Shown piece after piece: positions 7,997 through 16,889 of a stretch of 64,000 nt of DNA (positions are counted from its first letter, which is position 1; every line of letters starts with the position of its first letter). Both the position numbers and the translations under genes were made by a program. Source of the DNA: BD2-11 clade cluster bacterium bin43 (GTDB taxonomy: Bacteria; Gemmatimonadota; Gemmatimonadetes; Longimicrobiales; Gaopeijiaceae). The stretch spans positions 1-64,000 of the forward strand of contig MPMR01000011.1 of NCBI GenBank assembly GCA_002238605.1, in the 5' to 3' direction. The notes below the pieces were generated by a model. That model did no database searches. It had not been told where the DNA came from and saw only the letters and a list, made by a program, of their open reading frames with translations.

Positions 7997-9952
7997 TCAC
8001 CCGTCCACGGGTCGCGCGAAGGCCACGAGCGCCGCGTCCGCGCCGCCCCCCGTTGCGATGACCACGAACTGGCGTCCCGACCGCGTCCGGTAGGTCATCG
8101 GGTTCGCGCTGGTGGGATGTGGCGTCGCGCCACGCCAGAGTTCGGCGCCGGTCGCCTTGTCGAACGCGTACAGGTACGGGGCGCCGCCGCCGAGGAACAC
8201 CAACCCCCCCCTGGTCACCATTGCCCCCGAGTTGCCGAGCGTGCCCAGCCGCTCCGGCAGATCGACGCCGCGAAGCAGCGGGTGGGTGCGGATCTCCTCG
8301 CTCCCTTCCCCGAAGGGCACCTTCCACGCGATCTCCCCCGCATTGAGGTCTACCGCAACCAGGTGCGCCCAGGGCGGTTTGGTGAGCGGGATCGGGCCGA
8401 GTTCGCTCTCCGGGGTCGGTGCCGCGCCCGGTCCGCCGGCCTCCCGGAACATCACGAGGGTCGCGCCATAGGGGCAGTTGTTGCTGTATGGGACGTCGAC
8501 GCGCGGGTCGTCGCCCGCATTCGTGCAGATCTGGTTTGGGTCGGCCCTCTCTGTGGTCCGCACGTACAGGAGCCCGGTCTCCGGATCGAACGCCGCTCCG
8601 CCCCAGTTCGCCCCGCCGATCGTGCCCGGCCGCTGGAGCGTCCCCTGGAGGCTCGGGGGCGTGAAGAGCGGGCCCAGCCGGAAGCGCTGCATCTCGGCCA
8701 CCGCGAGCGCATGGATCTCCGGTGTCAGGTCGTTCGCGTCTTCGAGCGACACCCCCTGGCTGCCGAAGGGCGGCGGCCTGGTCGGAAACGGCTGCGTCGG
8801 ATGCAGCACCTCGCCCGGGACGTCCGTCGACGTGTCCACCGGACGCTCCTCGATCGGCCACACCGGCTCGCCGGTCACCCGATCGAACACGTAGGTGAAG
8901 CCATGCTTCGAGACCTGCGCCACCGCGTCGATCTCGCGCCCGTCCACCGTGATCGTCACCAGGTTCGGCGCCGCGCCGAGGTCGTAGTCCCACACGCCAT
9001 GGTGCACGGCCTGGAAGTGCCACCGCCGCTCGCCCGTGCGCGCATCGAGACACAGCAGCGACTCGGCGAACAGATTCACCCCCTTCCGGCGCCCGCCCCA
9101 GTAGTCGCTGCTCGACGTGCTCGTCGGCACGTAGAGGAGGCCCCGCTCGGCATCGAGCGACATCGGCCCCCACACGTTGGCGTGGCCGGTGTAGCGCCAG
9201 GACTCGTCCTCCCAGGTGTCGGCGCCGAAAGCGTCGCTCGATTGCGGGACGGTGAAGAACACCCAGCGCCGCTCGCCCGTGCGGACGTCGAACGCCTGCA
9301 CGGTTCCGGGCGGGTCGAACCGGCGCTGCACCCCGTCGGGCACCCGGCTCCCCACGATCACCTGGTCCTCGAACACCACGGGAGGCGAGGTCTGGTCGAA
9401 CTCGTAGCGGCTGACTTCGCGGCCATGCCCCTCGGTCAGCACGACGCTCCCGCCCTGGCCGAAACCCGTGTCCAGCTCACCGTTCGCGGCGTCGATCGCG
9501 TACAGGCGGTCGCGGCTGTTGAGAAAGACGCGCGCGTCGTCCCCGTCGCTCCACCAGGCGACGCCCCGGTGCTTGAAACCCGTCGGCCCCGCACCGACCG
9601 GTCCGCCCTCGTACGCCCGCGGGTCGAACGTCCAGAGCTCCGCGCCCGACTCGGCGTCGAGCGCCACCACGCGCGTGTACATGGTGGAGAGGTAGAGGAC
9701 GCCGCCGACCAGGATGGGGGTCGCCTGGAAGGGGCCCGGCCGCGTGCCGTACTCCTCGAGGGGCGCCTCTTTCGGCTCCCATTCCCAGGCGATCTCCAAT
9801 TCCGCGACGTTGGCGGCCGTGATCGCCTCCGCCGCCGAGTACTTGGTGTGCGCCTGGTCGGAGCCGACGAAGGGCCAGCCGGGCCCGGCGTCCGGTTGCG
9901 GGGTGCATGCGGCGGCGGCCAGCAGAGCCGCGATGGCAACAACTCGTCTCAT
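7997..9952 (-). CDS. PQQ-dependent quinoprotein dehydrogenase, periplasmic lipoprotein
   Basis: A 651-residue eight-bladed propeller dehydrogenase of the pyrroloquinoline-quinone family, close in layout to the soluble domain of membrane glucose dehydrogenase. It would oxidise an alcohol or sugar in the periplasm. The N-terminus is a lipoprotein signal (AALLAAAAC, Cys at about 16). Tryptophan-docking repeats of the type AxDAxxGxxxWxF recur (ALDAESGAELWTF; AFDVRTGERRWVF; CLDARTGERRWHF; AFDKATGAELWRG). Unlike classical membrane glucose dehydrogenase it has no N-terminal membrane domain, and no cytochrome c domain is seen. Its ATG overlaps the SulP stop by 4 nt and DctQ starts 15 nt after its end. 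The exact substrate is not deducible. Confidence 0.9.
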   Translation of the reverse strand: MRRVVAIAALLAAAACTPQPDAGPGWPFVGSDQAHTKYSAAEAITAANVAELEIAWEWEPKEAPLEEYGTRPGPFQATPILVGGVLYLSTMYTRVVALDAESGAELWTFDPRAYEGGPVGAGPTGFKHRGVAWWSDGDDARVFLNSRDRLYAIDAANGELDTGFGQGGSVVLTEGHGREVSRYEFDQTSPPVVFEDQVIVGSRVPDGVQRRFDPPGTVQAFDVRTGERRWVFFTVPQSSDAFGADTWEDESWRYTGHANVWGPMSLDAERGLLYVPTSTSSSDYWGGRRKGVNLFAESLLCLDARTGERRWHFQAVHHGVWDYDLGAAPNLVTITVDGREIDAVAQVSKHGFTYVFDRVTGEPVWPIEERPVDTSTDVPGEVLHPTQPFPTRPPPFGSQGVSLEDANDLTPEIHALAVAEMQRFRLGPLFTPPSLQGTLQRPGTIGGANWGGAAFDPETGLLYVRTTERADPNQICTNAGDDPRVDVPYSNNCPYGATLVMFREAGGPGAAPTPESELGPIPLTKPPWAHLVAVDLNAGEIAWKVPFGEGSEEIRTHPLLRGVDLPERLGTLGNSGAMVTRGGLVFLGGGAPYLYAFDKATGAELWRGATPHPTSANPMTYRTRSGRQFVVIATGGGADAALVAFARPVDG

Positions 9953-12204
9953 GAACCGGACTCCGATGGGGACCCGGACCCCGACTCCACGGCGTCATCC
10001 GGCGGGGAGCTGCCGGGCCCGGCCTCGAAGCGTCCCGCAAGCAGGTGTCGATACAGCTTGAGCGCGAGCCGCTCATCGAGCTCCTCCAGCCGGTGCCGGG
10101 CGACCGGTGTCAGCAACATCGCCTCGCAGGACTCGTCCGCGCTCACCGTGGGCGCCTTCTCATCGGTCGGGTGGACCGGCCAGATCGCATCGCCGGGGCC
10201 GTACTGCCGGACGCGCCTGCCCGCGGCATCATGGGCGGACGCCCGGCCGGACGTCAGCAACTGCAGGCCCTCGCTCGGCGCTCCCGGCCCCGCGAGGGCT
10301 TCCCCGGCGGCGTAGCGGCACGGCTCCAGCCAGATGCCCAGCTCGTTCATCAGGTCCTCGAAACGAATCTGGCGCTCCAGATGGCGCTCGAGGTCGTCGG
10401 CGGCGCGCTCGAACAGCGAGGCGCGCCGCTCGTCGACATCGCCGGCGTGGGCCCTCCATGCCGCGATCACGGTCTCCTCGCAGTACTCCAGGGCACGGTC
10501 CGCATTCGGCTCGATCCGCACCGCGGCGAACTCCGAGGCCGGCAGGTTGCGCTCCAGACCGGTCCCGAGCTGTTCGGACGGCGCGCTCAGCACCACCTGC
10601 ACCCCCGCCGCGTTCGCCGATCGCACGAACCTGGCAAGGACGCTCACCGCCGAGTAGTCGAAGCCCGAAACGTCCGCGAAATCCAGCACCAGGCAGGCGG
10701 GAACGGGATCGCCGCCCAGCGATTCCTTGAGGCGATCGGCCAGCGGATAAACACTTCCGAAGAAGACGTACCCGCGCAGCCGGTACCCGAGCACGCGCTC
10801 TCCTTCCTCGTGCAGGATGACGCGATCCGGGACGGAACGCGCCCGGGTGCTGCGGTGCTCGCGCGCGCTGAAGCGCGATTCGACCGGGTCCACGCGGCTC
10901 AGGCGCACGCTGAAGAACAGGAGCGTGGCCAGCATCCCGACGCCCACGCCCTCGAACAGCCCGAACGCGACGATGACCGCGCCGATGAGCACGAGGATGC
11001 CGTATTCGGACCGCGGGAGCCGCTTCCGGGTCATCACGAGTCCCCGGTCCAGCATGCCGGCGCCGGCGAAGAACAGCATGCCTCCCACGAGCGGCACCGG
11101 GACCAGTTCCAGCATCCCGCCGCCCAGGAACATGGCGGCCGCGATGACGAGGGCGGTGACGACGCCGGTGAGACGCGTGGCGGCCCCGAACAGCTTGCTG
11201 CGGAACGACGCGGACACGATCATGCTCGCCGTCGTGCCGCCGCCGACACCCGCCACCACGTTGGCGAGCCCCGCCGCGCCGAACTCGCGGTCCCAGTCCA
11301 GGTCCTCGTTCGCGGCCATCTCCAGGCCGGCGAGGTTCATGATGACGACCACGAGGGCGACCAGCATCAGGGCAAGCAGGTTCGGGAGCTGGATGGCCAT
11401 CGCCGCCCAGTCCACCTGCGCAAGATCCGTGGGCCCGAAGGCCGGCCACGGGCCGCCCTGCGAGGTGCTCGTCAGCAGCAGGCCCGCCTCCCTCGCCTCC
11501 TCGCCGGAGAAGCCCATGGCCGCGAGCACGAGATGGAACGCACCGACGCCCAGCACTACGCTGGCGGGAAGGATGAGCGGGTGGCCCCACCGCTTCAGCG
11601 CCACATAGAGGAGGATCCCGAACGCCGCCCCCGGAGTCCACTTCCAGAGTGCCGAGGGCTGCAGGAGCGCCGGGATCGCGCGCCAGTCCGGATCCACCCC
11701 CATCATGGACATGGCGGCGAGGCACACGGCGACCCCGATTCCGGTGACGAAACCGCCCGCGACCGGGTAGGGGACGAAGCGCACGAGGTTGGCGAGCCCG
11801 TACCGCCCGATCAGGAGAAAGCACACCCCGGTCGCGACCGCGCCGACCATGAGCGCCGCCACCGTGGTCGCGAACAGCGCCTCGCCCTCCGCCTGCATGG
11901 TGGCGCCGATCAGCGCCATCACGATCACCAGCGCGGGAGACAGTCCAGATATCGCCCCGCGGAAGCCGCCGGCGAGCGCGACCACCAGGCAGGCCGCGAA
12001 GTTGCCGAACAGGACCAGGCCCACGCCCTGGGAGGAATACGGAGCCAGCGCCCCGGAGAAGATGAGGCTCCCGAAGGCCACCTGGGAGGCCACCAGGCCC
12101 AGGCCCGCCGTGAAGCCGGCCGCCAGCGCTGGAACCGCCTTCGGCGACCGGATGTCCGCGTAGAACTCCGACGCGAGACTGCGGAGCGGGGATGATGCCG
12201 TCAC
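9949..12204 (-). CDS. SulP-family anion transporter with STAS and cyclic-nucleotide-binding-like domains
   Basis: A 751-residue inner-membrane transporter. Residues about 20-440 are hydrophobic and carry the SulP/SLC26 core, including VASQVAFGSLIFSGAL and a long GxSPALVIVMALIG segment. Residues about 455-590 resemble a STAS domain (LVLDFADVSGFDYSAVSVL). A C-terminal region (about 640-735) with AGEALAGPGAPSEGLQLLTSG and YGPGDAIWPV resembles a cyclic-nucleotide-binding fold but lacks a clear phosphate-binding cassette. Such fusions suggest regulated anion uptake (sulfate, bicarbonate or dicarboxylate). It starts at GTG 12204 behind AGGA and is the first gene of the unit leading to the PQQ dehydrogenase and TRAP importer. 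Confidence 0.87.
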   Translation of the reverse strand: MTASSPLRSLASEFYADIRSPKAVPALAAGFTAGLGLVASQVAFGSLIFSGALAPYSSQGVGLVLFGNFAACLVVALAGGFRGAISGLSPALVIVMALIGATMQAEGEALFATTVAALMVGAVATGVCFLLIGRYGLANLVRFVPYPVAGGFVTGIGVAVCLAAMSMMGVDPDWRAIPALLQPSALWKWTPGAAFGILLYVALKRWGHPLILPASVVLGVGAFHLVLAAMGFSGEEAREAGLLLTSTSQGGPWPAFGPTDLAQVDWAAMAIQLPNLLALMLVALVVVIMNLAGLEMAANEDLDWDREFGAAGLANVVAGVGGGTTASMIVSASFRSKLFGAATRLTGVVTALVIAAAMFLGGGMLELVPVPLVGGMLFFAGAGMLDRGLVMTRKRLPRSEYGILVLIGAVIVAFGLFEGVGVGMLATLLFFSVRLSRVDPVESRFSAREHRSTRARSVPDRVILHEEGERVLGYRLRGYVFFGSVYPLADRLKESLGGDPVPACLVLDFADVSGFDYSAVSVLARFVRSANAAGVQVVLSAPSEQLGTGLERNLPASEFAAVRIEPNADRALEYCEETVIAAWRAHAGDVDERRASLFERAADDLERHLERQIRFEDLMNELGIWLEPCRYAAGEALAGPGAPSEGLQLLTSGRASAHDAAGRRVRQYGPGDAIWPVHPTDEKAPTVSADESCEAMLLTPVARHRLEELDERLALKLYRHLLAGRFEAGPGSSPPDDAVESGSGSPSESGS

Positions 12205-12290
12205 GGTTTCCTGCGAGAAGGCTCGCGGTTGCCAGAGTAGGAGGCTCGTGTCCGGGCAATCTACCCGCCGCCGTATATCGCGCCAACAAG

Positions 12291-12375
12291 ACCGTCGTCT
12301 CGTGCCAGCAGAATGTCGTATCGGGCCGGCGAGACCGTCGTGCGACGCCGCTGGACCGTCGTATCGTGCCAGAGA
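12291..12375. repeat. Four degenerate ~21-bp tandem repeats
   Basis: Copies begin at 12291, 12312, 12334 and 12355. Each starts ACCGTCGT (AATGTCGT in copy 2) and continues roughly CTCGTGCCAG. They fill the gap between the SulP start and the AbiEii-like stop. No coding sense is evident. Confidence 0.65.
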
Positions 12376-12384
12376 GAACCTCTC

Positions 12385-13119
12385 CTACCGGCGCCGCTTC
12401 CGGACGGGCAGGGTCCGGGCAGTCCGGATATTGCCGGCGGATCGGTCATGCGGCTCCCGCACCGGCCGAAGTCCCGGGCGCGCCGCCAATCGCGGGATGC
12501 AGTCCGGATCGACCTCGTCCGCCGCCCGGGCCAGCCGCGCGCGCACCGATCCGGGCACCCTGTGCAGATCGCCGTCTCCGAAGGAAGTAAGCGCCTTCAG
12601 CGCACCTGGCGGATCGAATCGGTCGCCGAATACGGCGGCGGCCGCTCCCAGCGCCCGTCCCAGGCTGATGCCGCCCGACCGGAGGAGGGCATCGATGTCG
12701 AGGTAGTCCGCCGCGCGGGAACAGGTCTGGACCGCCTGGACGGTGGCGGCCGCAAGGTCCACCAGGGAGGCGACCTCGATGCCGGGCGGTTCGGCGAGGT
12801 CCGGACCCCCCACACGGTTGCGCACCACGCCGCCCGAGAACGAGATGCGCACGATTCCGCCGCGATCGACGATGCACGTGAGCGTGTCCCTGCCCCGCCG
12901 GATGACCTCGGCGTCGCGCAGGTACGGGACCTTGTCGAGGAGCCGAAGAGGGTCGAATGCCTCCGCCGACAGGAAGCTGAAGTCCTCCGGTCTGCGATGG
13001 GCCATCCGGAGCGCGAGCGCGGCTCCGCCATGGAGGACGAACCCGCGTGGCGTGGTCCCGAGCTCCCCAAGCAGGCGCTGTTGATGATGGGAGAGAGTTT
13101 CCAGGAGAGGGTGAAGCAG
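12385..13119 (-). CDS. AbiEii-type nucleotidyltransferase, probable CTG start
   Basis: A member of the AbiEii/AbiGii nucleotidyltransferase family, whose members are toxins of abortive-infection or type IV TA systems. The signature FVLHGGAALALRMAHR followed by EDFSF (the G-G-x-A-L-A-L-R / D-x-D/F catalytic region; here S replaces the usual second acidic residue) lies upstream of the first ATG (13005), so a start at 13005 would lose the active site. In frame, CTG 13119 lies six nt after a perfect AAGGAGG, giving 244 residues, a normal length. The remainder (VASLVDLAAATVQAVQ; ADYLDIDALLRSGGI; LKALTSFGDGDL) matches the family. AGGAGG and CCTCCT around the start form a hairpin that could restrict translation. 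No AbiEi antitoxin is adjacent. Confidence 0.72.
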   Translation of the reverse strand: MLHPLLETLSHHQQRLLGELGTTPRGFVLHGGAALALRMAHRRPEDFSFLSAEAFDPLRLLDKVPYLRDAEVIRRGRDTLTCIVDRGGIVRISFSGGVVRNRVGGPDLAEPPGIEVASLVDLAAATVQAVQTCSRAADYLDIDALLRSGGISLGRALGAAAAVFGDRFDPPGALKALTSFGDGDLHRVPGSVRARLARAADEVDPDCIPRLAARPGLRPVREPHDRSAGNIRTARTLPVRKRRR

Positions 13120-13280
13120 GAGGTGCCTCCTTATCTTCCCGTGCTACGTTCAGTTGCGGGATTTGCCCTTCGGGGTCGCATATCAGGGACCGCACGTCTG
13201 GAGCATCCGTGGCGCGCTGCCCGGTCTCCGGACCACGTTGCGCGGTGGAGTTGGTCGGAATCCGACAACACGGGAGAGTA

Positions 13281-13856
13281 ATGTCGAAGAGCGCGCATGC
13301 CGAGAACCGGGATTCCGGTCGTGCCGGGGAGGCGAGAGGATCGCGCTCCGCCGTGATCGCGTTTGTGGCCACTGCCTTGGTGCTGCACGGAATCTTCACG
13401 GTCGCCCTCCCCGCGCTGATCCTGGGCCGAACCGAAGGCGTGGCGATGCTCCACCCGGACATCGGTCTCGCGCGCTGGCTGGGCGCCGGGCTAGCGGGCT
13501 TCGGCATCTACCTCTATCTGTGGTCGGCGGTGCAGTTGCTGCGTCGCCGGACGTCCGCCGTCCCCGGGAAGACCGCCGCCGCGCTCCTCACACATGGCTG
13601 GTACGGGCGCACCCGTCATCCGCTCTTGCTGGGCGTGGTCGCCATTCTGTTCGGGGAGACCGTCTTCTTCTCGTCGCTGGCCCTGCTCGGCTATGCGCTG
13701 GCGTACTGGCTGTGGCTCACCGTGTTCGTGACCGTGAGGGAGGAGCCGGACCTGCGTCGGACCTTCGGTGCGGACTATGATGCGTATTGCCGGGAGGTGC
13801 CGCGCTGGATTCCGAGGGGGGGAGCGCGGCCGGCCTCCGCCTCTTCTCCGACTTGA
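13281..13856 (+). CDS. ICMT/PEMT-family membrane methyltransferase-like protein
   Basis: A 191-residue protein with four or five predicted membrane segments. The C-terminal half carries the isoprenylcysteine carboxyl methyltransferase/phospholipid methyltransferase pattern: GWYGRTRHPLLLG (the R-H-P cofactor-binding motif), a hydrophobic hairpin, then VREEPDLRRTFGADYDAYC, with the E-E and Y-x-x-Y-x-x-x-V-P-R-W ending typical of the family. It would transfer a methyl group from SAM to a lipid-like or small substrate at the membrane. ATG 13281 follows GGGAGAG. Upstream in-frame starts exist but lie before the plausible ribosome-binding site. The substrate is unknown. Confidence 0.8.
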   Translation: MSKSAHAENRDSGRAGEARGSRSAVIAFVATALVLHGIFTVALPALILGRTEGVAMLHPDIGLARWLGAGLAGFGIYLYLWSAVQLLRRRTSAVPGKTAAALLTHGWYGRTRHPLLLGVVAILFGETVFFSSLALLGYALAYWLWLTVFVTVREEPDLRRTFGADYDAYCREVPRWIPRGGARPASASSPT

Positions 13857-13919
13857 CCGCAGCGTGTCGATTCCGGATGCTGCCCGGATGATCGCACCCT
13901 CCCTCCCCGGAGAAACCCG

Positions 13920-14501
13920 GTGACCACCCTGCCCACGACCGCCCTGCACATCCGCTTCGAGCGCGTGCTCGAGGCGATCGTGCTCATCCTGGTCGCGGCC
14001 CTGGCCGTGGTCGTCGTGATGGGCGTGGGCTTCCGCAAGTTCGGGGCGGCGCTGGTGTGGTACGACGAGGTGGCGTCGATTCTGCTGGCCTGGCTCACAT
14101 ACTACGGGGCGGCGCTGGCGGCCCTGAAGCGGGCGCACATCGGGTTTCCCAACCTGGTGCGACGGCTGGGGCGGCCCTGGCGGATCCCGGTCGTGGTCGC
14201 GGGGGAGGCGGTGGTGGTCGCGTTCTTCCTGATCGCGGCGTGGGCGGGGTGGCGGGTGCTGGTCATCCTGGAGGGCTCCGGCATGGTGAGCCTGCCGTGG
14301 GTGCCCACCCGGCTGACCCAGTCGGTCATCCCCATCGGGAGCGTGCTCTTCGTCATCGCGCAGCTGCTGAGCCTGCCGGAGATGCTGCGGGCCGGCGAGG
14401 ACGGGTCGCGCGAGGGGACCGGCGGCGGGTCGCCGGATGCGGGCGGCGGGGGCGCGACGGGCCCGGCGGCGGCTGGAGTCTCGAGCGAGGGCGGCCCGTG
14501 A
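13920..14501 (+). CDS. dctQ: TRAP transporter small permease DctQ (second set)
   Basis: A 193-residue four-helix small permease. The conserved pattern GFRKFGAALVWYDEVASILLAW matches the DctQ W-x-E-E/D region, with helices at about 15-40, 50-70, 90-110 and 130-150. It starts at GTG 13920 behind GGAGAAA. The C-terminal 45 residues are a low-complexity Gly/Ala/Glu tail not expected in the family, probably disordered cytoplasm-side sequence. It overlaps dctM by 4 nt (GTGA). Confidence 0.9.
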   Translation: MTTLPTTALHIRFERVLEAIVLILVAALAVVVVMGVGFRKFGAALVWYDEVASILLAWLTYYGAALAALKRAHIGFPNLVRRLGRPWRIPVVVAGEAVVVAFFLIAAWAGWRVLVILEGSGMVSLPWVPTRLTQSVIPIGSVLFVIAQLLSLPEMLRAGEDGSREGTGGGSPDAGGGGATGPAAAGVSSEGGP

Positions 14502-15781
14502 CCCTGCTGCTGATGTTCCTGGGGATGATCGCGCTGGTGACGATCAACGTGCCCATCGCGGTCGCACTCGGGGTCATCGCCCTGATCGCGATGGTGGTGA
14601 CGTCCGGCGCCGCGGCCATCCCCAACGCCGGCCTCGTGCTCTTCACGGGCGCCACCTCCTTCCCGCTGATCGCCATCCCGCTCTTCATCCTCGCGGGCGC
14701 GATCATGAACGCGACCGGCATCTCGCGCCGCCTGATCGCCTTCGCCTCCGCGCTCTTCGGCGCCATCCGCGGCGGGCTGGCGATGGTGTCCATCTCGGCG
14801 TCCCTCTTCTTCGCCGAGATCTCCGGCTCCGCGGTGGCGGACGTGGCCGCGCTGGGGTCGATCCTGATCCCGGCGATGAAGAAGCGCGGCTACTCGACGC
14901 CGTTCGCGGCCGCCGTCACCTCCTCCTCGGCGACGCTCGCGGTCATCATCCCGCCCTCCATCCCCATGATCATCTACGGGGTGATGTCGGAGAGCTCCAT
15001 CGTCGAGTTGTTCGTGGCCGGGGTCATCCCCGGCGTCGTCGGCGGCATCCTGCTGATGGCGGTGGCGTACGCGCTGGCGCTGCGGAACGGCTTCCCGGTC
15101 GAGCACGCCTTCCAGCTGCGCCGCGTGTGGACCACCTTCCGCGACGCCGGCTGGGCGCTCCTCCTCCCCGTGATCATCCTCGGCGGCATCTTCACCGGGT
15201 GGGTCACCGCCACGGAAGGGGCCGGGCTGGCGGTGGTGGCCGCGCTGGTGGTGGGCGGGCTCATCTACCGGGAAATCGACCTGGCCGCGCTGCGCCGGGC
15301 CGCCCTCGACGGAGGCGTGCAGACCGCCGTGGTCATGCTGCTGGTGGCCACCTCGGCGCTGCTGGGCGACTACCTCACCGAGGCCCAGGTGCCGCAGCGG
15401 GTGGCGGACAGCATCATCGGCATCACCGAGTCGCGCTGGGCCATCCTCGCGCTGCTGAACGTCTTCTTCCTGGCGATCGGGCTCTTCCTGCACTCCGCCG
15501 CGGCCATCATCCTGGTGGTGCCCGTGGTGATGCCGCTGGTGCACGCGGCCGGCATCGACCCGGTGCACTTCGGCCTGGTGGTGACCCTCAACCTGGGGAT
15601 CGGGCAGCAGACCCCCCCGGTGGCCAGCGTGCTGGTGACCGCGTGCTCGGTGGCCAGGGCCGACATCTGGGATGTCAGCAAGGTGAACGTCTACTTCGTG
15701 GCGGTGCTGGTGGCGGTACTGGTGATGGTCACCTACCTCCCGGCCGTGCCGATGAGCCTGGTGGAGCTCTTCTACCGCTAG
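14498..15781 (+). CDS. dctM: TRAP transporter large permease DctM (second set)
   Basis: A 427-residue channel subunit of a TRAP importer. GTG 14498 overlaps the DctQ stop; the in-frame opening further upstream lies inside dctQ and is not used. Visible family motifs are FPLIAIPLFILAGAIMNATGIS, FFAEISGSAVADVAALGSILIP, TLAVIIPPSIPMIIYG (IPPS loop) and NLGIGQQTPPVASVLVTAC, the conserved Q-T-P-P-V segment. About 11-12 membrane helices are predicted. No binding protein adjoins; the orphan DctP at 2273 is a candidate partner, which is inference. Confidence 0.93.
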   Translation: MTLLLMFLGMIALVTINVPIAVALGVIALIAMVVTSGAAAIPNAGLVLFTGATSFPLIAIPLFILAGAIMNATGISRRLIAFASALFGAIRGGLAMVSISASLFFAEISGSAVADVAALGSILIPAMKKRGYSTPFAAAVTSSSATLAVIIPPSIPMIIYGVMSESSIVELFVAGVIPGVVGGILLMAVAYALALRNGFPVEHAFQLRRVWTTFRDAGWALLLPVIILGGIFTGWVTATEGAGLAVVAALVVGGLIYREIDLAALRRAALDGGVQTAVVMLLVATSALLGDYLTEAQVPQRVADSIIGITESRWAILALLNVFFLAIGLFLHSAAAIILVVPVVMPLVHAAGIDPVHFGLVVTLNLGIGQQTPPVASVLVTACSVARADIWDVSKVNVYFVAVLVAVLVMVTYLPAVPMSLVELFYR

Positions 15782-15848
15782 CGGAAGTGCTCACGTCTGC
15801 CATTTTGTCAGGTGGCAACCGGTGAGTCTGTTAAAAGGAGGGAACGAC

Positions 15849-16028
15849 ATGAAGATCCTGAAGTCCTGGTGGCCGGTGTTCATCCTCGGAGCCATTGCTT
15901 CCTCCGGCGGCCTGCTCAACTGGTTCTGGGACCGGATCCCACCCGACGTGACGTTGGCCATCGCCGGGATCGGACTGGTCTGCGTGGTGCGGGGAATCGG
16001 CACGCGTTTGTTCCCGGGAGAGGACTGA
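15849..16028 (+). CDS. Small membrane protein, unknown function
   Basis: A 59-residue protein with two predicted membrane segments (about 6-22 and 34-51) and a short charged C-terminus. ATG 15849 is preferred because a near-perfect AAAGGAGGG lies 6 nt upstream, one of the strongest ribosome-binding sites in the window; an upstream in-frame GTG at 15822 would add nine residues. No family is recognised. It follows the second TRAP permease on the same strand by 67 nt, so it might be cotranscribed with it. Confidence 0.65.
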   Translation: MKILKSWWPVFILGAIASSGGLLNWFWDRIPPDVTLAIAGIGLVCVVRGIGTRLFPGED

Positions 16029-16064
16029 ACCTTCGGGATCGGCCGGAATGGCGGACACGTCCTC

Positions 16065-16889
16065 TCAGATGGCCTGCTCGCGCACGATGCGCCGCACCCC
16101 CTCCTCGAGCCGGGCCAGATAGTCGTCCAGGTGCTCCGCCGCGATGGGGTTGCCATGGATGGGCGCCACCCAGGACACGTCACGCGCTTCGACCATCTCC
16201 CGCAGCACCCCCATGAGCACTGCCGGATCCGCGTAGCGAAGCCAGATCAGCGTGTCGCGGTGGAAGGTGTAGATCTCCTCGCTCCGGAAGCCTTCCGGCA
16301 GCTGGCGCGAGGTCAGCCCCGTTTCGTCGTCGGCGTGGTGATAGCCGAAGCCGTCCGCGACGAAGAGCACGCGCGAGGCCCGGTCGTACATCCACGAGGT
16401 GTGGGAGCGGTCCGCGAGCGGCGGGTCGATGAAGTCGATCTCCCGTCCGGCCACTTCCAGGCTCCCCCCGATCCGGCTGCGGCGGGCATAGGGAAGCCCC
16501 TGGATCTCCGGCTCACCGGACGAGGCCACGATCTCGAAATCGCCCCACCGGCGCCGGAACGCGGGAATGTTGCCGGAGTGCGGATAGTCGGAGTGCGACA
16601 ACACCAGCGAATGGATGCCTTCCCCGGCGGTGGCGCGCGAGATGCGGCGCACGAGGCTCTCGCGATGATAGAACGAGCCCGAATCGATGAGGATGTTCCT
16701 TTCTCCGGCGCGGATCAGAAACACGCTGACATGGACATTTCGCCCCGCGCCGAGCGGGTAGTTCTCCGCGATCCAGGAAACGTCCCGGGTGAGCGCCACC
16801 TCCGGACCCGCGCCCGGCGCCGTGACCATCGCCTGCTCCCGCGCCACGGAACTCTCGGCACGCCCACCCGACTCCGCTACCCCGCTCAC
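16065..16889 (-). CDS. Metallo-beta-lactamase-fold protein, flavodiiron-like metal site (copy 2)
   Basis: A 274-residue MBL-fold protein. GTG 16889 overlaps the stop of the preceding gene by 4 nt. The metal-binding loop reads LSHSDYPHSGN, with H99, D101 and H104. Compared with the flavodiiron pattern H-x-E-x-D-H, the second acidic ligand is replaced by Pro. A later APIHGNP provides the conserved histidine of the HG segment. The C-terminal ROO-like half is present but there is no flavodoxin domain. It pairs with a similar gene directly upstream, perhaps as a duplicated unit. Function is not known; oxygen or NO chemistry, or an esterase role, would be speculation. Confidence 0.78.
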   Translation of the reverse strand: MSGVAESGGRAESSVAREQAMVTAPGAGPEVALTRDVSWIAENYPLGAGRNVHVSVFLIRAGERNILIDSGSFYHRESLVRRISRATAGEGIHSLVLSHSDYPHSGNIPAFRRRWGDFEIVASSGEPEIQGLPYARRSRIGGSLEVAGREIDFIDPPLADRSHTSWMYDRASRVLFVADGFGYHHADDETGLTSRQLPEGFRSEEIYTFHRDTLIWLRYADPAVLMGVLREMVEARDVSWVAPIHGNPIAAEHLDDYLARLEEGVRRIVREQAI

